64,000 nucleotides of DNA from Artemia franciscana (GCF_032884065.1 NC_088867.1:58478675-58542674), one strand, 5' to 3'. Numbered from the stretch's first letter, positions 12,394 to 25,453 are shown. The notes: generated by a model not told the origin, from the letters alone. Numbers and translations are program-made.

Positions 12394-13143
12394 GACAGCA
12401 AACCCTATTGATTATGTTATTGTAAACCGAAGACTAGCAGGATCAGTACAAGATACTAGGGTGTATAGGAGTGATGTTATTGATGTTAAAAGTAAAGATC
12501 ACCATCTAGTAGTGTCTAAGGGTAATTTAAAGCTGATATTTCGGAAGGGTAACTACCTCCCAGAAAGTTATGATGTTGGTAGACTCCAGGATGAAAATTT
12601 GAGAAAAAACTTCCACGAACAGTTGAATACTAAACTTGAGAGTTTAAAATTTGACAACGTGGAAGATGGATGGAATAATTTTAGAAAAGCAATCTGTGAA
12701 GTTGCTGACGGAGTCTTAGGTAAGAGTGCTAAAACTGCAACTAGGAATATTAGTGAAAAAGCTATAGGTTTAATAGAGATTAGAAGGGGTTTGTACAAGA
12801 ACTATCTGAGTGATAGGTCGTATGAAAACAAAAAGAATATTAAGAAAGTGGAGAAAGCATTAACATATGAACTAAAGAGATGTGAAGTGGAGGCCATGGA
12901 TAAAATTCCTGAGGATCTGGAAGATGCGGCTAGACAGCATAATAGTAAAATATTATACTGGCATGTTAATAAATTGAAAGGGAGTCGTCAATCCGGACTA
13001 GTCCCAGTTAAAGATAGAAATGGGGCCAAATTAGTGATAAGGAAAATATTAAAGAAAGATGGGTGGAACATTTTGAGAATGTGCTAAACCGAGATACAGT
13101 TGCAGGAAAAGATACAGATGAAAATTAAAAAGTTTGTGATACC

Positions 13144-14670
13144 TTGCATGTGAAGAATGATTTTTTTAGTGAGGAAGAATTAGCGACAGTACTAAAAGGA
13201 TTAAAAAATAATAAGGCTCCAGATCCTGATTGTGTGATAAATGAGTTTCTTAAATATGGTGGCTCTGAGGTTAGGAATACGCTACTGAAGATTATGAACA
13301 TGGTTTATGAAAAGTGGTTTATGAAACCACTGTATAAGAAAGGTGACAAGAGTAAATGTCGTAGTTATCGAGACATTAGTCTGGTCTCTTTAGGTAGCAA
13401 ATTACTGAGTAATATGATACTTTTTAGACTGAGAGATGCTGTAGACAAAGTTTTAAGGGAAGAACAGTGCGGTTTTAGAAAAGGTAGAGAATGTGTCGAC
13501 CAAGTTTTCACTCTTAGGTTAATAATTGAGAAGTCCCTTCGTTGTTAAACACTTTTGGTTCTTAGTTTTATTGATTATGAGCAAACTTTCGATTCTGTTG
13601 ATAGAAGAGCTTTAGCAAAAGTCTTATCCTTATATGGTATATCAGAAAAATACATTCAAGTGATTTGTGCTATTTACGAGAATAATACTGCTTCGGTTAA
13701 GGTAGGAAATGAGGTTAGCAACTGGTTTTGTATTAAATCAGGAGTTAAGCAGGGTTGTGTTCTATACCCCTTTATATGGATCATTTTGATGGACTTCGTC
13801 TTAAGGAGCACAGGAAAGGCAATTGGAGACCACGGAATCAGATGGGGAGGAGAAATGCTCCTTGACTTAGATTATGCTGATGATTTAAGCATATTAGATG
13901 AAAGTGTGAGCAAAATAAATGAATTTTTAGAGGTTTTGCGAGTTCAGGGTGCTAGAGTAGGCTAGAAAATTAATGTGAAGAAGACTAAGTCGCTAAGACT
14001 AGGAATAAGTCAAGATGAAAAGGTGACGTTGGATAACGAAAAGATTGATCAGGTTGGCAAATTCACTTACCTTGGTAGTATTATTAGCGAACACGATGGA
14101 TGCAGTGAAGATGTTAAAAGTAGAATAGCTAAGGCTCGGGGTGTTTTTTCACAGTTAAAAAAAGTTTGGAAGAATAGAAAGATCAGTCTGAAAACAAAGA
14201 TTAGAATATCGGAAGCTAAAGTGATGACAGTGGTCAAATATGGCTCTGAAGCATGGGCACTCCGAAAAGCAGATGAAAATTTACTAGATGTTTTCCAGAG
14301 AAATTGCCTACGGATTGTTCTGGGAACTCGGCTGACTGACCGTATTTAAAACAGTAGGTTGTACGAAAAATGTGGTTCAATCTCGCTTTCTAGGGCTATA
14401 ATGAAAGAAAGGTTGAGATGGCTAGGCCATGTTTTGCGGATGAAGGATGACAGATTGTCGAAGATTTTCCTTTTTGGCCAACCGTCTGGGCCTACACAGA
14501 AAGCAGGTCGTCCTTGTCTGGGTTGGGAGGATGTGATAAATAAAGATTCTATGGAAATGGGAACTTCCTGGGAGATTGTAAAGAGGGGGGCCTTGAATAG
14601 ATTAGGTTGGAGGAGGAGCAAGCGTAGCTGTGTTGGCTTCAGGCGACTTGGTGCTGCAGTGAGTTATTAG
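13144..14670 (+). pseudogene. LINE reverse transcriptase and C-terminal domain
   Basis: The fingers, palm and C-terminal region are read in four adjacent pieces: 13144-13548, 13555-13965, 13975-14349 and 14359-14670. The palm motif is YADD, preceded by the usual Lys/Gly/Gln-rich 'GVKQGC' block. A stop after 'RVQGARVG' near 13963 and another after 'TRLTDRI' near 14348 break the frame. The same C-terminal part recurs at 62672-63160. Confidence 0.85.
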
Positions 14671-14679
14671 TAGTAGTAG

Positions 14680-15380
14680 ATCCTCTTCCCATCTAATGCA
14701 GACCTATTTGAAGAGTTTAGATTTAAGAATGCAATCTTTGAGTTTATTGGCACTGTTCCCTCCAACACTAGCGTTTACTGATTTTTATCTCCTCAACAAC
14801 TCTCGGGCAACTATGTAAAACTAGGCATAAATGAATGAAATTTGAAATGTATTATTTTCTTATAAATTTGGAGTAGTTCTAAGAATTTTTTTTTGGAATT
14901 AGCATAATAACCCAATTCTTTTGATATATCTATTGGTATCAAAATTCCCGTTTTCTAGAGTTTCGGCTACTATTGAGCCGGGATATAAATTTTCAAACTA
15001 AATGAATTTAGCCTGGGTGCTTGACAGCTTGGTTTTTGTTTCGGTTTCAGACCTTCAAAAGCCCAAAGTTTTCATTCTGTTCACTTCATATTTTCATCTG
15101 ATAATTGATAATATTTGATACACGTAGATCGAGGTTTTGTCTCAATTTCGGAAGCTGGAACTGAGTGTGTACGAAAAAGGCGACACTGTGTCTGTTATCT
15201 CGACTGTGGCAAGTGAAATCAAGAGCTAATAAAATCATTTCCTCATAATTCTAACATCATTTCTACATCATTTCTAAAATCAATCATATCTAATCAATTC
15301 TTATAAAAGAATTTTGATGGCATTTTCAGAAAGTTTGCTTCAAGAAAGAGCAAGCAACCCCAAAAACATACAACACCGAA
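14680..15380. other. Non-coding stretch with a fragment of the 790-1190 repeat
   Basis: 14905-14985 matches 812-885 ('ttcttttgatatatctattg', then 'actattgagccgggat'). The rest shows no recognised feature. Confidence 0.5.
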
Positions 15381-15386
15381 CGTAAA

Positions 15387-15530
15387 ATATATAATATAAA
15401 ATATTTTTATATTATAAATAATATAATATAATATATTATATTATATAATATATAATTATATTATATTATATAATATATTATATTAATATAATATATAAGA
15501 TAAAATATAAAATATATAAAATATATAGTA
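15387..15530. repeat. AT-only low-complexity block
   Basis: Almost pure A/T with irregular 'tataat' and 'aatatat' repeats. Confidence 0.8.
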
Positions 15531-16377
15531 GATTTAAGTCTTAGCACTAATTTGGTGATGAGTGACTTTTTTCCAAAAGCATTTTGTTTTATGTCATAAA
15601 TTTGGAGAGTGTAGGCCTAACCACTTTGTACATCCTGGCTATTGTATCCTGGTACATTGTAATATGTTCTTTGGACATGAACAATGTCTAGTACAGTTAA
15701 CTATGTCTGTATAGGACATTAACTATATACTGACAAAATTGGATGTAGCTGAGTAATGGAGAGTGATCAAAAAAAGACTCAAAACTTTGACAAATTTTTG
15801 ATTCACTTTTCGCTTGATAGTGTTTGGGGTTACGTTTTTGAAGTTCTATGTTTCAGTCTTGTGTGAGAACTGGATAGAGAAAACAGTTTCTCTTTCCCTT
15901 AAATACGAATTCATCAGTCCCCTTAATCCCTCCCTGAAAAAATTCTTGATAGTTTCAAATTTCTCCCCCCCCCAACTTCAAAGCAAAATAGGGTACACTT
16001 ATCGGTATACGTAAAAAAATGTCCCTAATAATATTACTTATTGACTTTATACGATCTCTGTAATGAGAAATGCTTATTGGCTTCCAGGGTTAATAAGAGA
16101 AAAATAAATTTGTGCTCTCTTGTGAGAAACGTAAATCTATTTGCAGTAGTGGTTTTAGGCCTCATTATCTGGGAGGGTAAGGTGTAAAATAGTAGTGTAA
16201 AAATATAAATTGAAATGAATTTAATGTCAGATGTATAGAAAACTGGGGGAGGGGTGGGAGAAAGCTTTCCCCATACCCATGTATATTACCATCCTTACGC
16301 ATTTGACGTTTCAGATGACGCTTCCCTACCTATTTGATGTTCCAGAGACGCTTCGTGCGTCTGTTATGTAGCACACC

Positions 16378-16412
<35 letters not shown>

Positions 16413-17237
16413 GATAGCAATTAGCTGCGAGTTATGACACTTAAGTGAGATGTCTCCTCTATTTATTTATTTTTTTTTTAGAAAGAAAAATCTTGGGAAG
16501 ATTCCACTAAATTTCAAAAAAACTTCACTACTGCCCTTGTCCAAATTAATGCTGTCAATGGCTCCCTGTGCCTTTTCTTTATTTTATACTGTTGTTTGAA
16601 GAAAAAGGTAAGAGATCTATGCTTTGGGTTTATTCACACTCTTTAGGTGCAGTATCTGTATAAGATTTTTTCCAAGGGATCAATTCGTAATACACCTATA
16701 CAATTTACAATGCCCAATAAAGTTTCTCTGACCTGCGTTCAATTATTACCTTTGACTTCCTCTAGATTTGTTTTTGTCTGGATGTTTTAAGTTCAAACTT
16801 AGGTCATAAGTCAGATTTTTAAATAGAAAGTCTGTTTCCTTTTGTTTTCAAAAGATTAATTCATACATATACGTTTACAATAGTATATAGCAGAGATTCT
16901 AGTCTGTGCCTTATATATTAACGTGATTAGATTTTATTTAAATACAAATTTGCCTTTCGTATTTCTCTTTGTTTTGTTGCATTTGTGTTTTTTTTTCATG
17001 CGTTGTTTAAGCTTCATATAAAGCTTAACTGAAGTTAGGTTTTTAACCCATTTCTGATATTTGGAACCAAATTTAACCTAATCTAACTTAACCTAAACTA
17101 AACTAACATAATCTAAACTAACTTTAACTTTTATCATCATAGCTTGCATAAGACTGAAAAAGCTGACTCACAAAGATAATTGAATCAAACTATAGAAAAA
17201 GGAATTTCGAACATTCACCGGTGAATGTCGACATTAG
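15531..17237. other. Non-coding stretch
   Basis: No gene is recognised. It contains a 31-base T run at 16380-16410 and a 'taacctaaactaaact'-like patch at 17065-17130. A run of 'gggaggggtgggag' type lies at 16240-16262. Confidence 0.5.
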
Positions 17238-17379
17238 CTAGATTTCAGACATGTTGGTGTGACGCTTCGCGCTACACCAACACCTAGTTGGTGGGGGTGC
17301 TTCGTGCCCCCCCCCACAGACCCCCATGCGCGTAAGTCGTTACGCGCTATATTAGTTACACGCCATTGTAGTTGTGTCC

Positions 17380-17697
<318 letters not shown>

Positions 17698-17699
17698 TC

Positions 17700-17960
17700 C
17701 CCGTCGTCATTTCTATGTCCCCCCAGTGCCCCCCCGGCGTCCCCGTTGTAGTTGTGTCCCTTTCGTCATTTATATTTCCTTTGTCACGGTCGTCATATGT
17801 GTCCCGGTGTCCCAGTCTGTAATTTCTTTTTGAGTGTCCCGGTCATCATTTATATTCCCTGTGTCCCGGTCTGTAATTTATCTTTGAGTGTCCCGGTCTT
17901 CATTTATATTCCCTGTGTCTCGGTCGTAATTTGTGTCCCAGTGACCCAGTCTTTAGCGTC
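17700..17960. repeat. Minisatellite of 'gtgtcccggtc' type
   Basis: Repeated 'gtgtcccggtcgtcatttat' and 'gtgtcccggtctgtaattt' phrases occur at roughly 25-55 bp spacing. The same phrases recur at 18520-18660, 18785-18935 and 19095-19200, and in reverse complement at 24640-25010. Confidence 0.8.
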
Positions 17961-18220
17961 ATCTTATAATGACGTCATGTACAAAGCATAATATACTTAT
18001 AATGACGTCATATGCAAACCCACAAACAAACAAACATGCATATATACAACTTATATATATATACTAGCTGTTGGGGTGGCGCTTCGCGCCACCCCAACAC
18101 CTAGTTGGTGGGGGCGCTTCGCAACCCCCCCAAGCCCCCCCGCGCGCGTAAGTCGTTACGCGCCATAATAGTTACGCGCCATTGTAGTTGTGTCCCTATG
18201 TCCCACCTGTGAATATAGAT

Positions 18221-18312
<92 letters not shown>

Positions 18313-18314
18313 TT

Positions 18315-18517
18315 TTAACTACGTAAAACTTGCGAATATACAACATTCTTTGCTGTCCCATTGTCTTTGCATATAAATAGATTGTCAGGTTTACCGACTC
18401 TTGAACATGCAACATATAATGGTCCATGGGAAAACAATCTGTATTCAGATCTATACCTCATGATTCTAATGATTGCCCTTGAGCTTTGTTGATGGTGATT
18501 GCTAATCGACCATTCCC
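18315..18517 (-). pseudogene. Helitron helicase C-terminus, left copy 2
   Basis: Blocks 'INKAQGQSLES' and '[13 protein letters not shown]' are present in two frames, with an in-frame TGA before 'GIDLNT' and a one-base loss near 'CF(S)HG'. Both lesions are also present in the right-arm copy (25014-25213), which points to a shared, already broken ancestor. Confidence 0.75.
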
Positions 18518-18528
18518 TGTCCCGGTGT

Positions 18529-19050
18529 CCCGGTCGTCATTTATATCCCCCTGTTTCCCCCGGTGTCCCCGTTGTAGTTGTGTCCCTGTGTCCCGGTCGT
18601 CATTTATATTCCCTGTGTCCCGGTCGTCATTTGTATCCCGGTGTCCCGGTCTGTATATACATTCGTTTTTTAGTTTTGTTTTTCTCCTTTATTTTTTTCC
18701 TTTTTTTTTCTTTTTTAGCTTATTTAGATTTTTAGATTTTTTAGTTTTTTTATTAGTTTTTAGTTTTTTTTTCTTTTTAGTTTTTTTGTCCCGGTCGTCA
18801 TTTATATCCCCCTGTTTCCCCCGGTGTCCCCGTTGTAGTTGTGTCCCTGTGTCCCGGTCGTCATTTATATTCCCTGTGTCCCGGTCGTCATTTGTATCCC
18901 GGTGTACCGGTCTGTATATACATTCGTTTTTTAGTTTTGTTTTTCTCCTTTATTTTTTTCCTTTTTTTTTCTTTTTTAGTTTATTTAGATTTTTAGATTT
19001 TTTAGTTTTTTTATTAGTTTTTAGTTTTTTTTTCTTTTTAGTTTTTTTGT
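18529..19050. repeat. Near-identical 261-bp tandem duplication
   Basis: 18529-18789 repeats at 18790-19050 with very few differences (for example 'gtgtcccgg' versus 'gtgtaccgg'). Each unit holds minisatellite plus 'ttttttagttttg' tract. Since 261 is a multiple of three, the unit leaves an ORF open across both copies; this is not a gene. Confidence 0.85.
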
Positions 19051-19717
19051 AGTTTTTACCTTCTTTTTAGTTTTGTTAATTTTTTTTTTTACTTATGTCC
19101 TGGTCGTCATTTATACTCCCTGTGTCACGGTGCTTTGTTGATTGCTAATCGAACATTCCTTTTGTCCTGGTCGCTTTCTCTTTGAGTGTCGTCATTTATT
19201 TTTTTCTTTTTTAGTTTTTTTAGTTTTTACCTTTTTTAGTTTTTTTTAGTTTTTTAGATGAAAATTTTTTTTATTTTTTTTTTTTTATTTTTAGTTTTTT
19301 ATTGGTTTTTACCTTTATTTTAGCTTATTTTTCAGTTTTTTCCTTTTTTTTTAGTTTTTTTTAGTTTTTAGTTTTTTTAGTTTTTTACCTTTTTTTAGTT
19401 TTTTTAGTTTTTTTAGTTTTTTAGCTTTTTTATTTTTTTTATTAGTTTTTAGTTTTTTTTGTAGTTTTTGCCTTTTTTTAGTTTTTTTAGTTTTTTAGCT
19501 TTTTTATTAGTTTTTAGTTTTTTTTGTAGTTTTGGCCTTTTTTTAGTTTTTTTAGTTTTTTAGCTTTTTTATTTTTTTTATTAGTTTTTAGTTTTTTTTT
19601 GTAGTTTTTGCCTTTTTTTAGTTTTTTCAGTTTTGACGTCACCTGATCCAGTTTTTTCAGGTGACGTCACCTGATCCATCCACAGATCCACAGACAACTT
19701 ATTTTTATATATATAGA

Positions 19718-19780
<63 letters not shown>

Positions 19781-20537
19781 AGTTTCTTTTTTAGTTTTTC
19801 TTTTTTAGTTTTTTTCTTTTCTTAGTTTTTTCTTTTTTAGTTTTTCTTTTTTTCTAGTTTCTTCTTTTTATTAATTTGTTCTCTTTTTCAGTTTTTTCTT
19901 CTTTTTTCCTTTTTTTTCTTTTTTAGTTTTTCTGTTTTTTTTTGGTTTTTCTTTTTGTTTTTTTTCGTTTTTAGTTTTTTCTGTTTTTTATTTTTTTCTT
20001 TTTTTTAATTTTTTTTCTTTTTCAGTCTCTTTTTAGTTTTGTAGCTTTATTAGTTTTTTTTAGCTTTTTTTCTTTTTAGTTTTTTACATTATATATTTTT
20101 TTCTATTTTTAGTTTTTTCCTTTTAGGTTTTTCTTTTTTAGTTTTTTTCTTTTTTAGTTTTTCTTATTTTTAGTTTTTTTCTTTTTCTGTTTTTTCTTTT
20201 TTAGTTTTTTTCTTTTTTTTGTTTGTCTTTATTTTTTATTTTTTTAGTTTTTTCTTTATTTTAATTTTTTTCTTTTTTAGTTTTTTTCTTTTTTTAGTTT
20301 TTTAGCTTTTTTAAGTTATTTTAATTTTTTTTCTTTTTAGTTTTTTACTTTTTTTTTCTTTTTTAGTTTTAATTTTCTTCTTTATTTTTCAGACGTCATA
20401 TGCAAACCCTCAAACATACAGAAAAACCAACATGCTTTAGTTTTTTCTATTTTTTAGTTTTGTAGCTTTTTTAGTTTTTTTAGCTTTTTTTCTTCTTAGT
20501 TTTTTACCTTTATTCTTTTTCTTGTTTTTAGTTTTTA
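19051..20537. repeat. T-rich 'ttttttag' simple-sequence tract
   Basis: Long irregular array of 'ttttttagtttttt' variants, broken by a (TA)n array (19719-19791) and a palindromic 'ggtgacgtcacc' at about 19660-19671. A short conserved patch, 'gacgtcatatgcaaaccctc', at 20392-20411 also occurs at 23222-23241. Confidence 0.85.
19719..19791. repeat. (TA)n array with inverted flanks
   Basis: The left flank 'cacagacaacttatttttat' (19688-19707) is the reverse complement of 'ataaaaataagttgtctgtg' just right of the (TA)n array at 23603-23709, marking the inner edges of the large inverted repeat. Confidence 0.85.
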
Positions 20538-23025
20538 TGGCACTTGGTATTAACCAAGTGACATATAGCAATCGCCAATTCTGTCGGTCTGTCTGTCTGT
20601 TGGTCTGTCGGTCACGGTTTTGCTACTTTAGGCACTTCCAGGTAAGCTAGGACGATGAAATTTGGCAAGCGTATTAGGGACCGGACCAGATTAAATTAGA
20701 AATAGTCGTTTTCCCGATTTGACCATCTTGAGGGGAGTGGGGGGCCGGTTAATTCGCAAAAAATAGAAAAAATGAAGTATTTTAAACTTATGAGCGGGTG
20801 ATTGGATCTTAATGAAATTTGATGTTTGGAATGATATTGTGTATCAGAGCTTTTATTCTAAATCCCGACCGGATCTGATGACATTGGGGGGAGTTGGAGG
20901 GGGGAACCTAAAGTCCCGGTTTTGCTACTTTAGGCACTTCCAGGTAAGCTAGGACGATGAAATTTGGCAAGCGTATCAGGGACCGGACCAGATTAAATTG
21001 GAAATAGTTGTTTTCCCTATTTGACCATCTGGGGGGAGTGGGGGGCCGGTTAATTCGGAAAAAATAGAAAAAATGAAGTATTTTTAACTTATAAGCGGGT
21101 GATTGGATCTTAATGAAATTTGATGTTTGGAATGATATTGTGTATCAGAGCTCTTATTTTAAATCCCGAACGGATCTGATGACATTGGGGGGAGTTGGAG
21201 GTGGGAAACCTAAAATCTTGGAAAACACTTGGAGAGGAGGGATCGGGATGAAACATGGTGGGAAAAATAAACACAAGTCCTAGATAGATGATTAACATAA
21301 ACAGAACGGATACGCTCTCTTTGGGGTAGTTGGGGGGGGGGGGGTATTTCTGAAAAATTAAAAAAATTAGGTATTTTTAACTTACGAACTGGTGATCGGA
21401 TCTCAATGAAATTTGATATTTAGAAGGATATCGTGGCTCAGAGCTCTTATTTTAAACCCGACCGGATCTGGTGACATTGGGGGGGGGGGAGTTGGGAGGG
21501 GGAAACCTAAAACTTGGAAACACTTAGAGTGGAGGGATGTGGATGAAACTTGAGTGAAAAAAATAATCACGAGTCCTAGATACATGATTGACATAACCAG
21601 AACGGATCTGCTCTCTTTGGGGTAGTTGGGGGGGGTTAATTCTGAAAAATTAAAAAAAATGAGGTATTTTTAACTTACAAACGGGTGAATGGATCTCCAT
21701 GAAATTTGATATTTAGAAGGATATGGTGTCTCAAAGCTCTTATTTTAATACCTGACCGGATCTGGTGACATTGGGGGAAGTTTGGGGTGGGGATACCTAA
21801 AATGATAGAAAACGCTTAGATTGGAGGGATTGGGATGAAACTTGGTTGGAAAAATAAACAGAAGTCTTCTATACGTGATTTACATAATTGGAACGGATCC
21901 GCTAAATTAAGGGGGGGGGGGGGGTAATTCTGAAAAATAAGAAAAAATGACGTATTTTTAACTTACGAAGGAGTGATCGCATCTTCATGAAACTTCATAT
22001 TTCGAAGGACCTCGTAACTCAGGTATCTTATTTTAAATCTCAACCGGATCAAGCGTAATTGGAGGGGGGCAGTTGGGGGGACCGGAAATCTTAGAAATAC
22101 TTAAAGCGGTGAGATCAGGATGAAACTGGATGGGAAGAATAGAAACCTGTCTAAGATACGTGACTGACATAACTGGACCGGATCTGCTCTCTTTGGTGGA
22201 ATTGGGAGGGGGGTAATTTTGAAAATTGAGGTATTTGTAACTTACGAAAGGGTGACCAGATCTTAATGAAATTTGATATTTAGCAGGATCTTGTGCTTTA
22301 AAGTTCTAATTTCAAATTCCGACCAGATCCTGTGACATTCGGGGGAGTTGGAGAGGGAAACCGGAATTCTTGGAAAAGATGAAAATTGGGGTATTTTTAT
22401 CTTACGAATAGATGATCGGATCGTAATGAAATCTGATTTTTAGAAGGAATTCATGTCTCAGAGCTCTTATTTCAAATCCCGACCAGATCTTTTGACATTG
22501 GAGGGAGTTGGAGGGGGAAATCTTGGAAAAACACTTGGAGTGGAGGAATCGGGATGACGCTTGGTGGATAGAATAAAAAAATGTCTTTGATACGTGATTG
22601 ACAGAATCGTATTGGATTCGCTCTCTTTGGGGGAGTTGGGGGGAGGGGCTCCGTGATTTGGCGAGTTCGGTGCTTCTGGACGTGCTAGGGCGATGAAAAT
22701 TGGTAGGCGTGTCAGGGAGCTGCACAATTTGACTTGATAAAGTCGTTTTCCCAGATTCGACCATCTGGGGGGGGGGGGGCAAAAGGGAGAGGAAAAATTA
22801 GAAAAAATTTGGTATTTATAACTTACGAGTGGGTGATCGGATCTTAATGAATTTTGATATTTAGAAGGATTTTGTGACTCAGAGCTCTTATTTTAAATCT
22901 TGACCGGCATTAAGCCTCTTATTTTCCTTTTTAAATCAATCTATTGATTCATAGAATTTATACCATATAATTCATACCATATGATCTCTTGGCTCTTAGC
23001 TCTTCTCGCCTCGTCACAAGTGCCA
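20538..23025. mobile_element. Non-autonomous TIR element with internal ~300-bp tandem repeats
   Basis: The ends are TGGCACTTG (20538-20546) and CAAGTGCCA (23017-23025), each flanked by TA, which suits a TA target duplication as in Tc1/mariner-type elements. The left end also carries the small palindrome 'cacttggtattaaccaagtg'. The interior repeats a block containing 'ggatcttaatgaaatttgat', then 'cagagctcttattttaaat', then 'gacattggggggagttgg'. Anchors lie at about 20811, 21112, 21405, 21699, 21986, 22265, 22425 and 22846, a 280-300 bp period with one short and one long interval. No transposase is visible; minus-strand ORFs here are repeat-derived. It lies inside the T-rich tract near the centre of the large inverted structure. 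Confidence 0.65.
20811..22900. repeat. Internal tandem repeat array (~8 units, ~280-300 bp)
   Basis: Unit boundaries are inferred from recurrent 'aatgaaatttgatatttag' text. An extra module with 'gcacttccaggtaagctagg' appears at about 20631 and 20936 and, more diverged, at about 22670. Long G runs (8-14 G) in each unit vary in length. Confidence 0.75.
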
Positions 23026-23027
23026 TA

Positions 23028-23711
<684 letters not shown>

Positions 23712-23777
23712 TCTATATATATATAAAAATAAGTTGTCTGTGGATCTGTGGATCTGTGGATCTGTGGATCAGGTGAC

Positions 23778-23803
23778 AGGTCCCAGGTTCAAATCCTGGT
23801 TAG
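23778..23803 (+). other. tRNA 3'-half-like fragment
   Basis: 'ccaggttcaaatcctgg' forms a perfect 5-bp T-stem with a 7-base loop, followed by 'ttaggct', which could be an acceptor strand. No D-arm, anticodon arm or 5' acceptor strand is seen upstream, so this is a fragment or SINE remnant rather than a tRNA gene. Confidence 0.4.
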
Positions 23804-23804
23804 G

Positions 23805-24630
23805 CTAAAAAAGGTAAAAAACTAAAAACTAAAAAAAAAAAACTGAAAAAACTAAAAAAGGCAAAAACTACAAAAAAAACTAAAAACTAATAAAAAAAAT
23901 AAAAAAGCTAAAAAAACTAAAAAAACTAAAAAAACTAAAAAACTAAAAAAACTAAAAACTAAAAACAAAACTTAAAAAAAGGAAAAAACTGAAAAATAGA
24001 AGAGAAAAAGAAAACTAATAAAATTAAGAATAGAATAAAAAAAAATAAAAAAGATAAAAACTAAAAAAAAAAGTAAAAAGAAAAAAACGAAAAAAAACTA
24101 AAAAAGCTAAAAAAAAAGGTAAAAACCAATAAAAAACTAAAAAGAAAAAAAGGAAAAAAAAACTAAAAAAACTAAAAACTAAAAAAAAAAACTTAAAAAA
24201 AAGGAAAAAACTGAAAAATAGAAGAGAAAAAGAAAACTAATAAAATTAAGAATAAAAATAAAAAAAATAAAAAAGATAAAAACTAAAAAAAAAAGTAAAA
24301 AGAAAAAACGAAAAAAACTAAAAAAGCTAAAAAAAAAAGGTAAAAACCAATAAAAAACTAAAAAGAAAAAAAGGAAAAAAACTAAAAAAAAAATTTCATC
24401 TAAAAAACTAAAAAAAACTAAAAAAAGTAAAAACTAAAAGAACTAAAAAAGAAAAAAAAAACTAAAAAAAGGGAAAAAAACTGAAAAATAAAGGAGAAAA
24501 AGAAAACTAAAAAAATATAAATGAAAATAAAAAAACTAAAAAGATAAAAACTTCAAAAAAAACTAAAAAGAAAAAAGAAAAAAACTGAAAAACCTAAAGA
24601 AAGGTCAAAACCAATAAAAAAAAACTAAAA
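23805..24630. repeat. A-rich 'aaaaactaaaa' tract
   Basis: Reverse complement in character of the T-rich tract at 18660-19640. It contains an internal duplication of about 222 bp, seen from 'gaaaaatagaagag' at 23991 and again at 24213. Confidence 0.85.
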
Positions 24631-25013
24631 GGGGAACACTGGGACACAAATGACGACCGGGATACTGGGAATATAAATGACGACCGGGACACAGGGAATG
24701 TTAAATTAGCAATCACCATCAACAAAGCTCAAGGGCAATCATTAGAATCATAAGGTATAGATCTGAATATGGATTTTTTTTCCCATGGACAATTATATGT
24801 TTCATGTTCAAGAGTCGGTAAACCTGACAATCTAAATAAATGACGACACTCAAAGAGAAAGCGACCGGGACAAAAGGAATGTTCGATTAGCAATCAACAA
24901 AGCACCGGGACACAGGGAGTATAAATGACGACGACCGGGACACATGGATATAACTACAAAGGGGACGCCGGGGTGCACAGGGGGATATATAAATGACGAT
25001 GGCGACTCAGGGG

Positions 25014-25213
25014 AATGGTCGATTAGCAATCACCATCAACAAAGCTCAAGGGCAATCATTAGAATCATGAGGTATAGATCTGAATACGGATTGTTTTCCC
25101 ATGGACCATTATATGTTGCATGTTCAAGAGTCGGTAAACCTGACAATCTATTTATATGCACAGACAATGGGACAGCAAACAATGTTGTATATTCGCAAGT
25201 TTTACGTAGTTAA
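25014..25213 (+). pseudogene. Helitron helicase C-terminus, right copy
   Basis: 'LAITINKAQGQSLES' is followed by an in-frame TGA. After a one-base shift comes '[19 protein letters not shown]' to 'YSQVLRS' and the stop ending at 25213. The lesions match those in the left copy at 18315-18517. Confidence 0.75.
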
Positions 25214-25214
25214 A

Positions 25215-25453
<239 letters not shown>

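Larger units (their letters stand above)
11585..14679 (+). mobile_element. Nearly full-length LINE (RTE-like non-LTR retrotransposon), broken, with (TAG)4 tail
   Basis: The element encodes an apurinic-type endonuclease followed by reverse transcriptase. From 11779 the endonuclease shows 'KIGTWNVTTLKNDY', 'LIGVSETHIPG', 'SVIIVYAPVEP' and 'LLGDFNAQIGRN', all expected catalytic blocks. After a frame change near 12390 it continues with 'NPIDYVIVNRRL' and 'KSKDHHLVV'. The RT part includes 'MKPLYKKGDKSKCRSYRDIS' (13320), 'EEQCGFRKGRECVDQV' (13460), 'FIDYEQTFDSVDRRAL' (13564), 'KSGVKQGCVL' (13735) and the active-site block 'DYADDLSIL' (13870). The C-terminal part has 'YLGSIISE', 'KYGSEAWALRKADENLL' and 'ERLRWLGHVLRM'. 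It ends in (TAG)4 at 14668-14679. The reading is interrupted by about five stops or frameshifts (near 12390, 13050, 13126, 13547, 13964 and 14348), so this copy is dead though fairly young. The true 5' end is unknown; 11585-11770 is probably 5' leader. Confidence 0.9.
18064..19710 (-). mobile_element. Helitron 3' end, left copy 2 (left arm of the large inverted repeat)
   Basis: On the minus strand the element ends in a perfect hairpin (18072-18096, stem 'ggggtggcg'/'cgccacccc') followed by 'aacagCTAG' with CTAG at 18064-18067. Inward lie the 'gcgcgtaagtcgttacgcgc' tail, a (TA)n array at 18223-18310, helicase C-terminus at 18315-18517, minisatellite and then T-rich DNA. The whole order is mirrored at 23710-25612 on the plus strand. 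Confidence 0.8.

Noticed and set aside
17065-17130. Interstitial telomere-like (AACCTA)n
   Set aside because: Units are irregular ('aacctaatctaacttaac') and do not hold the arthropod AACCT period; treated as low-complexity DNA.
18486-19052. 188-codon plus-strand ORF rich in Phe, Ser and Pro
   Set aside because: Open only because a 261-bp repeat unit is divisible by three and T-rich; it is opposite to the Helitron helicase sense and has no family features.
21110-22782. Repeated minus-strand ORFs sharing 'FKIRAL' text
   Set aside because: The similarity comes from the ~300-bp tandem repeats; frames are not maintained and length varies with G runs.
23778-23803. Functional tRNA gene
   Set aside because: Only a T-arm and possible acceptor strand are present; no D or anticodon arm lies upstream.
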